Origin: Basidiobolus ranarum
Lineage: Eukaryota > Basidiobolomycota > Basidiobolomycetes > Basidiobolales
Assembly: GCA_040143965.1 (NCBI GenBank)
Contig: JASJQH010006943.1
Location: 1 to 34,156 of the forward strand
Reading direction: 5' to 3'
Length of the DNA stretch: 34,156 bases
The notes under the pieces are model-generated. The model was not told the DNA's origin. It searched no databases and saw only the letters and a program-made list of their open reading frames with translations. A program made the position numbers and the translations under genes. Of the stretch, positions 10,984-22,200 are shown one piece after another (within the stretch, counting starts at the first letter, position 1; the number at the start of each line of letters is the position of its first letter).

Positions 10984-11871
10984 TCATGATTGCCAAAAGC
11001 CCATCTTCTCGTAATAAATATTTTTCATGTAAAATTGTCGAGAATTCTTATTCCAAATCAGCATTAGAGTTAGGGATGTTTAAGTAGAACCCGATTTATT
11101 GGACATGGTTTAAGATATTGATTAAGATATACGAGATGAATTTGAATTACTATTCAGACAGGATAGTCAGTTAACGGTCTCTTTCCAGGGTTTAACCTTG
11201 CCAGTGTTTCCTCGAGAACTAAACATCAATATTACAGCGAAAACATTAAGGAGAAGTAATCTTCGAGCGCTCAAGGTGTACTGAAGGGTAGAGTTCATTT
11301 AATAACGTTCAAGAGAAAGAGCTGACAATTCCTCTTGAGTTAATTTATACCTACAACGGACCCACGAATACTCTTCAGAAACCAATGTAAGTATTGATTA
11401 ATTCAATAACTGGTTTATGCTGAATGACTTCGCATGTGGTTTAAATGAATCCAGGTTTCGGAATACTAATCCCAACCAATATTCCTTATTTGGGACTTGG
11501 GTTTGAGCTTGAGCTTTGTAATTTACTCTTATAGAAAATGGATTGAAAAGGTAATATGTGATTGAATTTTATCCAATCAACATATTGTTTGTTAACCACG
11601 AAAAAGTCCACCTATGACGACATGAATTCCCTAATTCACTGGAACAGAATTAAAAATATTATATGGACTTTACTTGATCAAGAAAGCCATGTGGTCTTGG
11701 AACCAATAAAGTTATCCTGAAAAAGGTAGGATTTTACGCGCTTAAAAAGAATCTTCTACAGTTGAAAAGAAATTCTAAAGAAAATCTAGTCTTGACATTC
11801 TTTCACCATTTAAAAACTCTGATTACGTCAAGAGAGAAGGATCACCTTCACTTTCAATCTTTAGAGCAAAT
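10984..11871. other. Intergenic region before the Cys-rich surface protein gene
   Basis: About 0.9 kb of AT-rich DNA holding the 3' end of the capping gene and the promoter of the next gene. An AATAAA lies near 11015. No other supported feature. Confidence 0.45.
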
Positions 11872-12396
11872 ATGATTTCTGGTCAAAAGCTTCTCTTAGT
11901 CAGCGCAGTTTTGGGCATGGCTGTTTCCGCCACTATTGATCCTCGTATAAAGTGTACTGAAGATCATAATTGCGGTAATGACTTGGATTGTATCGCTTCT
12001 TGCTACCATGTTCCTAGCCCTGATAAGGCTGATATCGCAAGCACTGATGCCTGTTTCGCCAAATGCCATTCTGATGATCATGCCGAAATGATCACTTGTC
12101 GTCAAACTTGCATCAATGAACATTTCCGACCCACTGGCGCTATTGTGACCAGAACCAGCACTAAATCTGTTGAACCATCTAAAACTAAGACCGACAAGAC
12201 CTCTTCCACCAAGAGTGTCAGTAGCAGTGCTAGTGCCAGCAGTAGCCATAGTGGTAGCTCCAGTGCTAGCTCCAGCTCTAGCTCGGACGCACATACTGCC
12301 ACTCACAAGTCCGAAAATTCGGGATCTGCCCAGGCACCCCTCCTCTCGATTGTTTCCCTTGCCGCTGCTTTCGCAGCTGTTTCTGCCTTGTTGTAA
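11872..12396 (+). CDS. Cys-rich, Ser-rich secreted protein, probably GPI-anchored
   Basis: Intronless frame of 174 residues. Residues 1-20 form a signal peptide (MISGQKLLLVSAVLGMAVSA). Residues 28-80 hold eight cysteines, including three C-x3-C pairs (40/44, 61/65, 76/80). Residues about 90-150 are a Ser/Thr-rich stalk, likely O-mannosylated. The end is a small-residue site (SENSGSAQAP) followed by a hydrophobic tail (LLSIVSLAAAFAAVSALL), the usual layout of a GPI-attachment signal. This architecture matches fungal wall or plasma-membrane mannoproteins with a small disulfide domain. The cysteine spacing is not clearly that of CFEM, so no named family is given. Codon choice favours T and C at third positions, as in well-expressed genes here. 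Confidence 0.85.
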   Translation: MISGQKLLLVSAVLGMAVSATIDPRIKCTEDHNCGNDLDCIASCYHVPSPDKADIASTDACFAKCHSDDHAEMITCRQTCINEHFRPTGAIVTRTSTKSVEPSKTKTDKTSSTKSVSSSASASSSHSGSSSASSSSSSDAHTATHKSENSGSAQAPLLSIVSLAAAFAAVSALL

Positions 12397-12687
12397 ATTA
12401 ACATATACTCTTTACACTTCATGATTAATATATAGAGATGAAATAAACTAGAGTTTAGAACGAGAAAAATGTTTATTGAATTCAATCAATAGAATTGGAT
12501 AGAAACGAGTGAATATGATAAAGAGATAAACTGGGTCGAATTATACAATATGCGATGGTGAAGTGAACAAATAGAAAGGACATGGTAATGGTTATGGTCA
12601 TGGTCATGTAAAAAGTGGGGAGGGGGCCTTTAAGCTAGGGGGGTTAGAGATCAACTACTTCAACAAAATTTCGGCTTTTTATAGGAT

Positions 12688-14150
12688 CTAGAGAACATTG
12701 TATGAATGCAAAACACGTACTGGTGCTGGATTAAGATTAGGACTTGTTGACATCTTGGCGACATCTCCGAGTCCCTTGGTAGCAACCAAGTATTTGAGAC
12801 CATCTAAAGGACTAGCAAACATTCCACGAGATATTACACCTGGACCACTCTTTTTGGGTTGAAATAGACCAGAAGGTTTGAATTTAAGTGTATCAGCGTT
12901 TGAGTTCGGTGTCACGGAAACGGGAACGGAAATAGGAGCGGGTGCGGGTGCGGGAGTTGTAGGTAAAATAAGATCGGAGATCTTGGGTGGGGCACGAAGT
13001 TGTTCAATGATACTTAATTCGTTTTTGTAATTAGGTGAAGGGGATGACTCAAGTCTCGATTCACTCAATGAATGAATTGTAGTTTGTGCATCGTCCAGGA
13101 GAAGTGCATATTCGTCAATTAAAGAGGTCATCTTGGATTCCAAGTGTGATTGACGCTTGTCAAGAGAGGTAATACTATCTTGCATACCATTGTGATCATG
13201 TGAGATCTAACAATAATCCAATATTAATTGGAAATCAATAAAAAAATCACATACATTCTGCACTTACCGTTACAATTTGATCTTGAACTAGTCGTAACTC
13301 GTTGCCGAGGTCGATGTTTTGTTGCTGTTGAAGTTGGACTACCTGTTCGACTTCATCTTGGAAGTTAAAAACACTCTCCTTGGTCAACTCCAGGTCTTGC
13401 TCAATGAAATCTAAATCAACGAAGGTAAGATTCTGCAAAGATGCTCAATCAACACACCACTTACCGAGTCTTTTGTTAAAGGTAGTGGAAGAGACTTTAG
13501 CATCACCAATCTGATGTTGCATTGTACTCATCTCACCGACCACATTATCCACTTCCGAACGAAATTGCATGAACTCTTCACGGATAGCCTTCAACTCACG
13601 ATGCATATCACGATTTGTCTTATTGAGTGATTTAATTCTATCTTCACTCTCCGATAATTTACTAGATAAATGATCATTTTCGGATAATTGATTGATAAGT
13701 AATACTTTCTCCGCTTGTACTTCCGTAAATTGAGTGGATTGATTTTGAGTGAATAATTGTAATTTCGCTTCTAATTCTTCATTTTTCTTCGCAATGGCAA
13801 ATCCAAGTGTAGCAGCTAAATGAAGTTCTTTCTCTTTCTCTATCACCATCTGCTTTAGTTGATTGATGTCGCAAATATTGTTCACTTGATCTACTAAACT
13901 AGCAAGTACGAATTCTAGAGGCAAAAAGGAAAGTTAAACCATTCCAAGGGTTAGTAAGCCTGATGATGTAAACCCAATTCAAGAAAGTAAGCGTTTACCA
14001 GAGTCAAAGTATTCACAATCATCAAGTAAAGGGTCGAAATGGGTAGGTTTGGCAGGGGTAGAAATGGGCATTGGAGCCTATGAAAAGTTATAAACATTAA
14101 ACAGGCACTCTTATGGGACCAATGGTAAAGACCGTGTATACCTGGGACAT
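12688..14150 (-). CDS. Coiled-coil protein with a CC1-box (AAxxG) dynein-adaptor motif
   Basis: Five exons (14142..14150, 13999..14077, 13465..13914, 13268..13410, 12688..13206) join in frame into 399 residues. The first coding exon encodes only MSQ. Residues about 45-180 and 183-290 are heptad-rich coiled coil. Within the first, KEKELHLAATLGFAIAKKNE (residues 56-75) carries Ala63-Ala64-x-x-Gly67 in a Leu-rich helix, the CC1-box pattern of animal BICD, Spindly, HAP1 and TRAK adaptors, which bind the dynein light intermediate chain. The C-terminal 120 residues are Pro/Ala/Ser-rich (TPAPAPAPISVPVSV), ending with a GMFASPLDGLKYLVATKGLG segment. The intron-3 acceptor is set at 13411 (TTTAG), because using the upstream CAG brings in a stop. 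The adaptor role is inference from one motif plus architecture. Confidence 0.75.
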
Positions 14151-14402
14151 GATTTTGGAGTTCATTATTAACTCGGGAAATATGGTGAAGTGCAAGGGAG
14201 GGTAGGATACCTAGGACAGGTAGAACAAGGATAAAGGCTATTTTCAGTGAAGTCAGAAGTAGGGTTGTTTGAGATCAAGAAAAACAGAACTGGAAAAAGA
14301 AAAGTTCAGTTTTTATTAAAATACGTGCAGTACATGTGGGAAAGGGGTGAGGGGAAAACGGAAGGGATGTTGGGGAATGAGTGTAACAGATAATAATAAA
14401 GG

Positions 14403-14608
14403 TCATTCGGTTTTAGTTAAACAATTAACGGTCTGGATTACCAAATCAGCCAAATCCACAGGATCCTTATTAGTGACTGTCTTATTAACAAATAAACTGT
14501 GGAAATTGAATCCATATAATACCTACATAAGAGTAACGTGAGCAGAGGAGGGATCCATGAAAATACACTAACCTGTTGGTTCGGAAAAACGCGGATTGTG
14601 AAAATCAT
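14403..14608 (-). CDS. Possible small protein of 51 residues, unknown
   Basis: Two exons (14573..14608 and 14403..14522), joined across a 50-nt GTTAGT...TAG phase-0 intron, give 51 residues. They start MIFTIRVFPNQQVLYGFN and continue NKTVTNKDPVDLADLVIQTV. The second exon has ordinary protein composition and a good acceptor, so I think at least this exon is coding. The start is uncertain: the protein could begin in a further upstream exon, as an unrelated open frame (14619..14801) precedes it in another phase. No family recognised. It lies in tandem with the coiled-coil gene and divergent from ESS2. Confidence 0.35.
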
Positions 14609-15141
14609 GCGATACCAACTAGAGGTACATAAGCAAGAGCTCAGTAGGGTGGGAACAGGATAAATTTCGCTTTAATGCCGGATCGCTGTGACTTGGTCGA
14701 GACCCTTCCTCTACAAACAGATCCCGGGTTGTCTTCCATAGAGCCAAGCTTGAAAAGTCTCCTACGCTAATGATTGGTTTGGGTTGCAGTTGTGGGTGCA
14801 TTTAAACTAACATATGCATATAGTTGATTTATGTTGAATGTACTCCTCCGTCATCCACGTTGAAAATATCCGAGCCTACCATTTATTTTGCTGCGCCTTT
14901 CGTTTTCTTCGCACGACAAGAGTGGAACGTTATTATCATCATGATTATTTTATCACCATTGATGGCTTGATCGAGTTTCTATAATCCCACCTTTCATGTA
15001 TCATAATAATACCACAAAGATTTCGTCCAATTTAAACATCAATTTAGACAAAATAATCCCAAAAGTGCGGATAGTTTTTCCAGTTATCATAGTCATTTTC
15101 AACTTTCAATATTCCAATTCCCCTATGAAATCTTTATCATA
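14609..15141. other. Intergenic region upstream of ESS2
   Basis: About 0.5 kb between the possible small gene (minus) and ESS2 (plus). A minus-strand open frame starting MHPQLQPKPII (14619..14801) has no clear coding signature and may be leader sequence. No other feature supported. Confidence 0.35.
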
Positions 15142-16864
15142 ATGAACGACTCGATAGTTAGTAAAGCGAATGTTAGTAGTCAGGATCTAGTAAAGAGTGT
15201 AGATATTGTACCTTCTAAGCGTCCACAGGAAGTACTAGATGAGGATACATATACAGAAACCATTAGCTACTTAGTGGAGCGAGATTTTTTCCCAAATTTG
15301 ACCAAGATTAAAAAACAGAATGAACTCATCGATTCTTTGGATACTACCGATATTAATCGAATCAGTACAGTGACTAGATCCATTAAACAAGGAAGATATT
15401 TGGATACTCCTAGAAGATCTGATTCTCCATTGCCCAAGTTCCCTTCAAAAGAAGACCTTGAAGATCGAAAGTTCTCACACTTAAAAAATATATCCCTGGA
15501 CGATTTTCAAGCCAAATTCACATCGGAGGATAACGCTTCCTTTCTGGATTTACTGGATAAAAATAATGAAGAGAAACGTCAGAAGTACAAATACCTTTAT
15601 CAAAAGGAAGCCCCAACTTTGGCTATAGAAGACCAAAAGATGAAGCAGATTGAACCTAGTTCTAGTACTGGCTTTGTTGAGAGCTGGAAATACAAGGTAT
15701 TTTTTAAGGGATTGATCAACTTCATTCTTGACGCTACCTGCTCACACTATTTTACTCGGAAATAGACTAAAAACTCTCTGATGTATTATCCTGAAGGATA
15801 TCCTTTTTGTCTTTGATCGATCTTTTTGTTCATATTTATTTTAATTACATGACCTTAACTTCAACATACGTCCTATGAAAGCGATAAAAGTGAGGAACGC
15901 GGAGAATCCAAAGCTATTGCACACAAAAACACTCGTTTCGAAAGTGTAGGTAATGCGGTAAGGAAGTTTTACTTGGTCTTGATGACTCGATGGGATCACA
16001 TTGAACTGAGATGCGTTTCTTTATCTTATGTTAGGGGCCTTCATTTTCTCGGAATACCGACCGAAGCATTACATCAGGTAAGAAATTTAATCTTCAACAT
16101 CGACTATTAAGTGAAGTGATTTCTTAGAAAATTGCTAGATATGACTTCTGAAAGCGGAAGTGATTCCCCAAGAGTAAGAGGATATGGATTTGTTACTCCT
16201 TCACCACGACCTGAAGAGTTGGGGATTTTCCCATGGGATCTTGAGGGTATTCCTTCAGAGAGTAGTGAGTACACTTCTACAAAGCTTGCATTCATCTGTG
16301 CTTTATGATTCACCAACCATGATTCTGATAGAAACTCCCGTATTCAAACTGCCGCCAACTCCACGTCGGGAGCTGATCGCAATGAAGCTTAGCGAGAAAG
16401 CTTCCCGTAATCACCGCAAACAAACTCAAGCGTCACCTAGAGCAAATGCATTGAGGACACCCACCAGGTATGTTGTTCTGCATTCATCATTGGTGCGAAT
16501 CAGCTTCTCTTAACAAGTTCTTGCTCTCAGAATGGGTAGTCCTAGCCTGTCGATGAGATCACAGATGCTTTCACCCGCCGCACAGAAGCTCTTGAAAAAT
16601 AAACTACATATAGATTCCTCATTCAATAGCCACCAGGAAATACGTGAATCTTATGGTGGATTGACACCCAAACTTAACGGTAAGCCTGCTATCACAATGT
16701 ATTAACCACCACACCTTGCTAATCGAATCATTTGATGTCCCACCTGCATAGGTTCAAAATCAAGCATTAGGTCAAATATTATAACTCCAAAGCGAGTTGA
16801 GGTCTCCACCCCACTAAGAACGTCCATCACTGATGATTTGCTTGAATTTAAAAAGAAACCTTGA
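15142..16864 (+). CDS. ESS2: ESS2 / DGCR14 splicing factor
   Basis: Eight exons (15142..15696, 15766..15797, 15870..15957, 16035..16077, 16139..16264, 16332..16467, 16531..16679, 16752..16864) join in frame into 413 residues. Family blocks: DEDTYTETISYLVERDFFPN, SLDDFQAKFTSEDN, FVESWKYK-TKNSLMYYPEG, HKNTRF, SPRVRGYGFVTPSP, TPRRELIAMKLSEKA and the C-terminal SITDDLL. ESS2 (DGCR14 in human, Bis1 in fission yeast) is a nuclear component of the catalytic spliceosome. Intron 2 is an AT-AC intron with U12-type signals. For introns 3 and 4, a second frame-compatible choice exists (donor at 15951 and acceptor after 16125), which changes only the linker between HKNTRF and SPRVRG. Confidence 0.92.
15798..15869 (+). 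other. U12-type AT-AC intron in ESS2
   Basis: This 72-nt intron starts ATATCCTTTT, which equals the U12 5' splice consensus. It contains the branch-type sequence GACCTTAACT (15851-15860) and ends CAACATAC eleven bases after the branch adenosine. Splicing joins GG to G, keeping PEG and the downstream frame (SYESDKSEE...HKNTRF). Reading through meets a stop at 15810-15812, and no GT...AG pair restores the frame here. Confidence 0.88.
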
Positions 16865-19254
16865 TCAGTTCCTTTTTTTAAAACGTACTCTTCTCTAAGA
16901 GTGTATATCAGAGTACGTTCATGTATTTCTAGCATTTACGAGCAGGTTATTTGAGTCAAACCAAATCCTAAATAAATTTGTACAATACAATAATATGTAG
17001 GCAACACTACCAGGTGCTTTCATATGAGTCTGCACATTAGTTTCCATTCAACTCGCAATACTCAAACAGCAATCAAGGGGCGCATTATTACTTGATAATT
17101 TACCGACATTATGACTCTATATAGATTACCTTTGAAATCGAATCTAAATGAATGCTATTGATTAACACATGCATATATGCATACATACACAATCACAGCT
17201 ATAAATGAATGCCATCTCTTCCCCAGTCTTTGTATCTCGAACTTTAAAGCAGTCAATATTTGTCATGAAGAGTAGTTATGATTCTCAAGACGCTGTCACG
17301 TGATTGTTGTTCGGCTCTTTTTCAAACATGAGGAAGACGACTCACGATAAGAAGACGTTGAGGTAATTTGGTTTCTTATCATATTACAAGAATGATGAAA
17401 GAATCCAATGATGCTGCGATAAAGCACTACACACACTCGTTGAATATCACAATTATTTGGGAGAATATCTGTTTGAGCTTTACGATTAAAATCCTGCGAG
17501 GTGATCTATTACAAACCTGTCAAGACTGATATTCAGTTTGAATAAGTATACCAGTTCGATCCTGTAGTAGAGAGTAAAACGCTGGGTTGATCCACGCAAA
17601 GTCAAATAATTCCCGAAGTATTTATCGATCAGTATCTCCAAGCTCCCACACCCCTTTGTGTTGCATCTCAAACATCCACTAAGAGTATCAATAGTGACAT
17701 CCAGGAGTCATTGAATAAAAATACTTGTAGATTGGCGTGGACACTGTTGCATATAGTAGAAAAAGTTCACAGATGGGTCACTGATTTTGAAGAGGATTTT
17801 TTAGTCTAATCTTACTCTCCATATCTCCCGCAACTTCCAATCAAGTGTTGGTAACGATATGACTCTAGCAACGGTTAGATGAGATTTGTACGGGAGAAAA
17901 AAACACCGCATAATCAATCATGTCTCCTTTTTTTGTATGGTATCGATAAGTGTCATGATCTTCGCTGAGTAACTCGTCTGGAGGATAAACGAGAGAGAAG
18001 TACTAGATTATGAATACCTATATTTGATGATTATTCACAAAGATTTTCAGTAAGAATACTGATAATTACATGTGTAAAGAATTGTTGATTTCTTTGCGAG
18101 TAAACTAGGTAGCGTATTATCATCGGCAAATTGTCAATGCTTCGACTGAAATAAGAGATATTAAGAACTAGCACTTTCACATGTTCTACTAACATGTTAT
18201 GGAAACTTCAGATGTTGGGGATAGCTCGTTAGTTTGCACTTCCCCTGAATGTCAATCAACGATGCTAAGCCCTGCAGTGATTTATCACTTACTTTAGATT
18301 AGTTCATTATGAGAACATTTTCAGCTTTGAGAGATCAAATTCTGATTGATTAATACCGACTATTACATTGATTGATCACCGATTCCAAATAATACCAAGA
18401 GGGGAGAGGTTCGTAATGAATCAGAAACCATTTAGTTATGTTAAGGAGTTTATTACTTCATATCAAGCTAGAAAAATTGACATGTGCATGGATACTTTTG
18501 ATTAGATAACATCATTCGCTATCTGTCATTGATAACTTACCAGGATTGATCGTTGATTACCTGATGTTAGCCCAGAAACGTGTTACCTATCTGGGCAATT
18601 TGGAATTGTACGTCTGCACATGATGATGACATAGTAATATGGAAAGTTCAAACATCAAGCTCAGTGATAAGAAATAGTCGGGGGTTGCTGTGTTAGGTTG
18701 CTATGAATTCCAGCAAATACGAATGACTCAGTTAATTGCGATCGATGCATGCGCTTTTCATACAGTGCAGTGTAGGTGCTATGATACTATTCTAAGAATA
18801 AATCTTAGATGAATTGTTCCTTGATTGACTGTTAATAATAGCCAAGTTAGGAAGTAATCGCAGTCCTATCTAAAAAAAATTGTTCAAACACAACGAGGGG
18901 ATTATAGAGTCATCGGAACTTGTAAAACTTTATCTTTCCTAGATTTATTATTATTGTTATTATAAACGTAACCATGTATCGATCTCTATCTGCTTTTGCC
19001 CACACTGGGACTGTTCATAACCTGATTGGTTTATCTCCCCTCAGACTGCTCATTCTTTTTTTGGGTCCCAATTTCGCCTTGCTACAAACAATTAAAAAAA
19101 ACGTGCTCACTAGATCCATACCAGAAGATCCATACTGGAAAAGCTATAAATTACACCAGGTAGCTTCGTTATACACTCATCTCTTTTTGGCCTGAATCGG
19201 AGAGCAACATTCCACTTCTCTCACTATCTCACTATCCACCTTCCTACTTTCAAC
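16865..19254. other. 2.4-kb region without recognisable genes before EF-3
   Basis: No frame above 75 residues and no exon-like pattern seen on either strand. A perfect 7-bp stem with a 13-nt loop (GCCCAGA ... TCTGGGC, about 18569-18595) is present. A TATA-like CTATAAAT lies near 19143, about 110 bp before the EF-3 start, followed by a C/T-rich leader typical of strongly expressed fungal genes. A 73-codon frame (18974..19195) overlaps this promoter and is probably not a gene. Confidence 0.5.
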
Positions 19255-22200
19255 ATGTTTGTCAACTACGAAACCACCATTGAAGAGCTTTCAACTGGTG
19301 TATCCAATATACATTACGAGTGTGAGAATCCTTGCCTTGATGGCGATGAATGTGCTACACAAGCCCGTGCCCTAGACAAAGAAAGAGCTGCTTTATTACT
19401 GAAGAAATTAACTGAATGTGAAGATTCTGACGGGTTAACCCAAGTAGCTGAAGAAGTTACTTCCTTCGTTGAACACGTTGGTGTTATCGAAGCAGTCACT
19501 ACTTTCCAGATAATTGATATTTTAAAAGTTACTGCTCAAAACAAGAAATCTTCCATCGATCGTGAGGGTGCCCTTTTGATTTATGCTTCTTTGGCCAAAA
19601 AATTCGATCATGCAATCGAGCCCTACCTTATTTCGGAACTACCTATTATCTTGGGTGGGTATTCAGATAAATCCATTGCGGTTCGTGAGGCCGCTCAAGT
19701 AGCCGGTGCTACACTGATGGCTCTTCCATGCGAGCATGCTGTTCCAGCCCTACTACCTGTACTATTTGATGCTCTACAGAATGGTAAATGGCAAACCAAG
19801 CTTGGAAGTTTGTCACTGATCTCCGAGTTAGCCCGTACATCATCTGAGCAAGTTCGAGTTTGTCTCCCAGATATTGTTCCACGAGTTTCCGAGATTATGT
19901 GGGATACTAAACCAGAAGTTCAAACTGCCGCCAAGGTAACCATGCGTCATGTATGTGATGTTGTTGGTAACCCCGATATCGAACCATCATTGAATTCTTT
20001 AATCGGTTGTATCGCAGCCCCTGAAAACGTTCCCGAATGTATTCATCAATTAGCTGCTACCACCTTTGTGACTCAAGTTGAAGCTCCAGCGCTAGCTATT
20101 ATGACTCCTCTTCTTACAAGAGGTTTATCTGAACGTTCTCCAGCAGTTCAACGTCAAACCGCTGTTATCATTGATAATATGTGCAAATTAGTGGAAAATC
20201 CTGCCGATGCTGTACAATTTTTACCAAAGTTACTCCCTGGACTTGACCGTATTATAGAGATTGGATCTAATCCAGAGTTACGTACAGTAGCTGAACGTGC
20301 TCGTTCTACTCTTGTTCGTGTTGGTGGTGCAAATACTTCAGCATCCACTCCCGTCTTTGAATTAGTGGAATCGGCGGAAGTCTTGGAAGTTTTGAAAAAG
20401 GAAATTACTAAAGTTACTCCATCCACAATCGAAGTCTCCCCAATCGCTCTCAGTTACATTACTACTATGTGTACTGGACTTGTAAATAGACGTTGCTTTG
20501 ATGTTGTGGAGTGGGACTTGTGCATCGTTCCTTACCTTGCTCCTATTATACTTCAAAAGAATGCTGATGTTGTTTGCTCTGAAGTATTGAAATTCTATAA
20601 AGAATGGCATGAAAATGGTGCTAAAGATGCTGCTGCCGCTGCTGAAGATGAGGAAGGAGAAGAACTATGCAATTGTGAGTTCTCTCTTGCTTATGGTGGT
20701 ATGATTCTATTAAACAATACCAAACTCAAGTTACGTCGTGGACAGCGTTATGGACTCTGTGGTCCTAATGGTGTTGGTAAATCTACTCTTATGCGGTCCA
20801 TTGCTGAAGGGAAATTAAATGGATTTCCATCCCCTGATGAGCTTAAAACTGTATTCGTAGAGCATAATCTGCAGGCAGAAGAAGCTGAACTTGGAGTGCT
20901 TGAGTTCATCGCCAAAGACAAAAGTCTTTCCAACGTATCCTCAGAAGAAATTAAAAGTATGCTGTTGAGTGTTGGTTTTACTGAGGAAATGCAAGTCATG
21001 GCTATTTCTTCCCTCTCTGGTGGTTGGAAAATGAAGTTGGAATTGGCTCGTGCAATGCTGATGAAAGCAGATATTTTACTTCTTGACGAACCTACCAATC
21101 ACTTGGATGTTACCAATGTTGCTTGGTTAGAAGCTTACCTTAACAGTCTTTCGAATGTCACTAGTATCCTAGTATCTCATGACTCTGGCTTTTTGGATAA
21201 TGTTTGTACCAACATTATTCACTACGAAAGTCGTAAGTTGAAGAACTATAAGGGAAATCTTTCGGAATTCGTAAAACAATACCCAGAAGCGAAATCATAC
21301 TATGAACTTGCCAGTGTCACTCACAAATTCAAACTTCCCACTCCAGGCTTATTAGATGGAGTTAAATCAAAGGGAAAAGCCATATTAAAAATGACAGACA
21401 TCGGATATACCTACCCTGGAGCTAGCAAACAAGCTCTAAGGGACATCTCTGTCCAATGCTCTTTGAATTCCCGTGTTGCTGTTCTAGGTCCTAATGGTGC
21501 TGGTAAATCCACCATGATCAAAGTACTAACTGGTGAAATTGTACCTGATTGCGGTGAAATTAAGAAGCACCCTAATCTTCGTGTTGCTTATGTGGCCCAG
21601 CATGCTTTCCATCACGTTGAACAACATCTTGACCAAACCCCAAATGAGTACATCCGTTGGCGTTATCAGAGCGGCGAGGATCGTGAATCTTTGAGCAAAG
21701 CTGATCGCCAGGTATCCGAGGAAGAGCTTAAGCAAATGAATACTGTGGTTGTTTGGGATGGTGAAAAGCTCAAAGTAGAGGGTCTATATGGACGCCGCAA
21801 GGCTGGTCGTTCATCAGAATACGAGGTTCAATGGGCAGGCAAGAGTCATGAAGATAATGCTTGGGTACCTCGGGAAGATTTGGAAAAATGGGGCTTCAAA
21901 AAGATGTTAGATGCTTATGATGCAAAGGAAGCAGCTCTCGCTGGTGCTTGGACTAGGCAATTAACTGCCAAGGAAGTAGAGAAACATCTTAGCGATCTTG
22001 GTTTGGATGTAGAATTCGCTACCCATAGTCGTATTCGTGGCCTATCCGGTGGCCAGAAAGTTAAGGTTGTAATCGCAGCTGCCATGTGGCTCAACCCTCA
22101 TTTGCTGGTTCTTGACGAACCTACCAATTATTTGGATCGTGATTCTCTCGGTGCTCTAGCTGAAGCCATTAAAGAATTTGAGGGAGGAGTTGTAATGATT

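Noticed and set aside
18974-19195. 73-codon frame just before EF-3 as a gene
   Set aside because: It overlaps the EF-3 promoter and leader, lacks family features and is best seen as chance.
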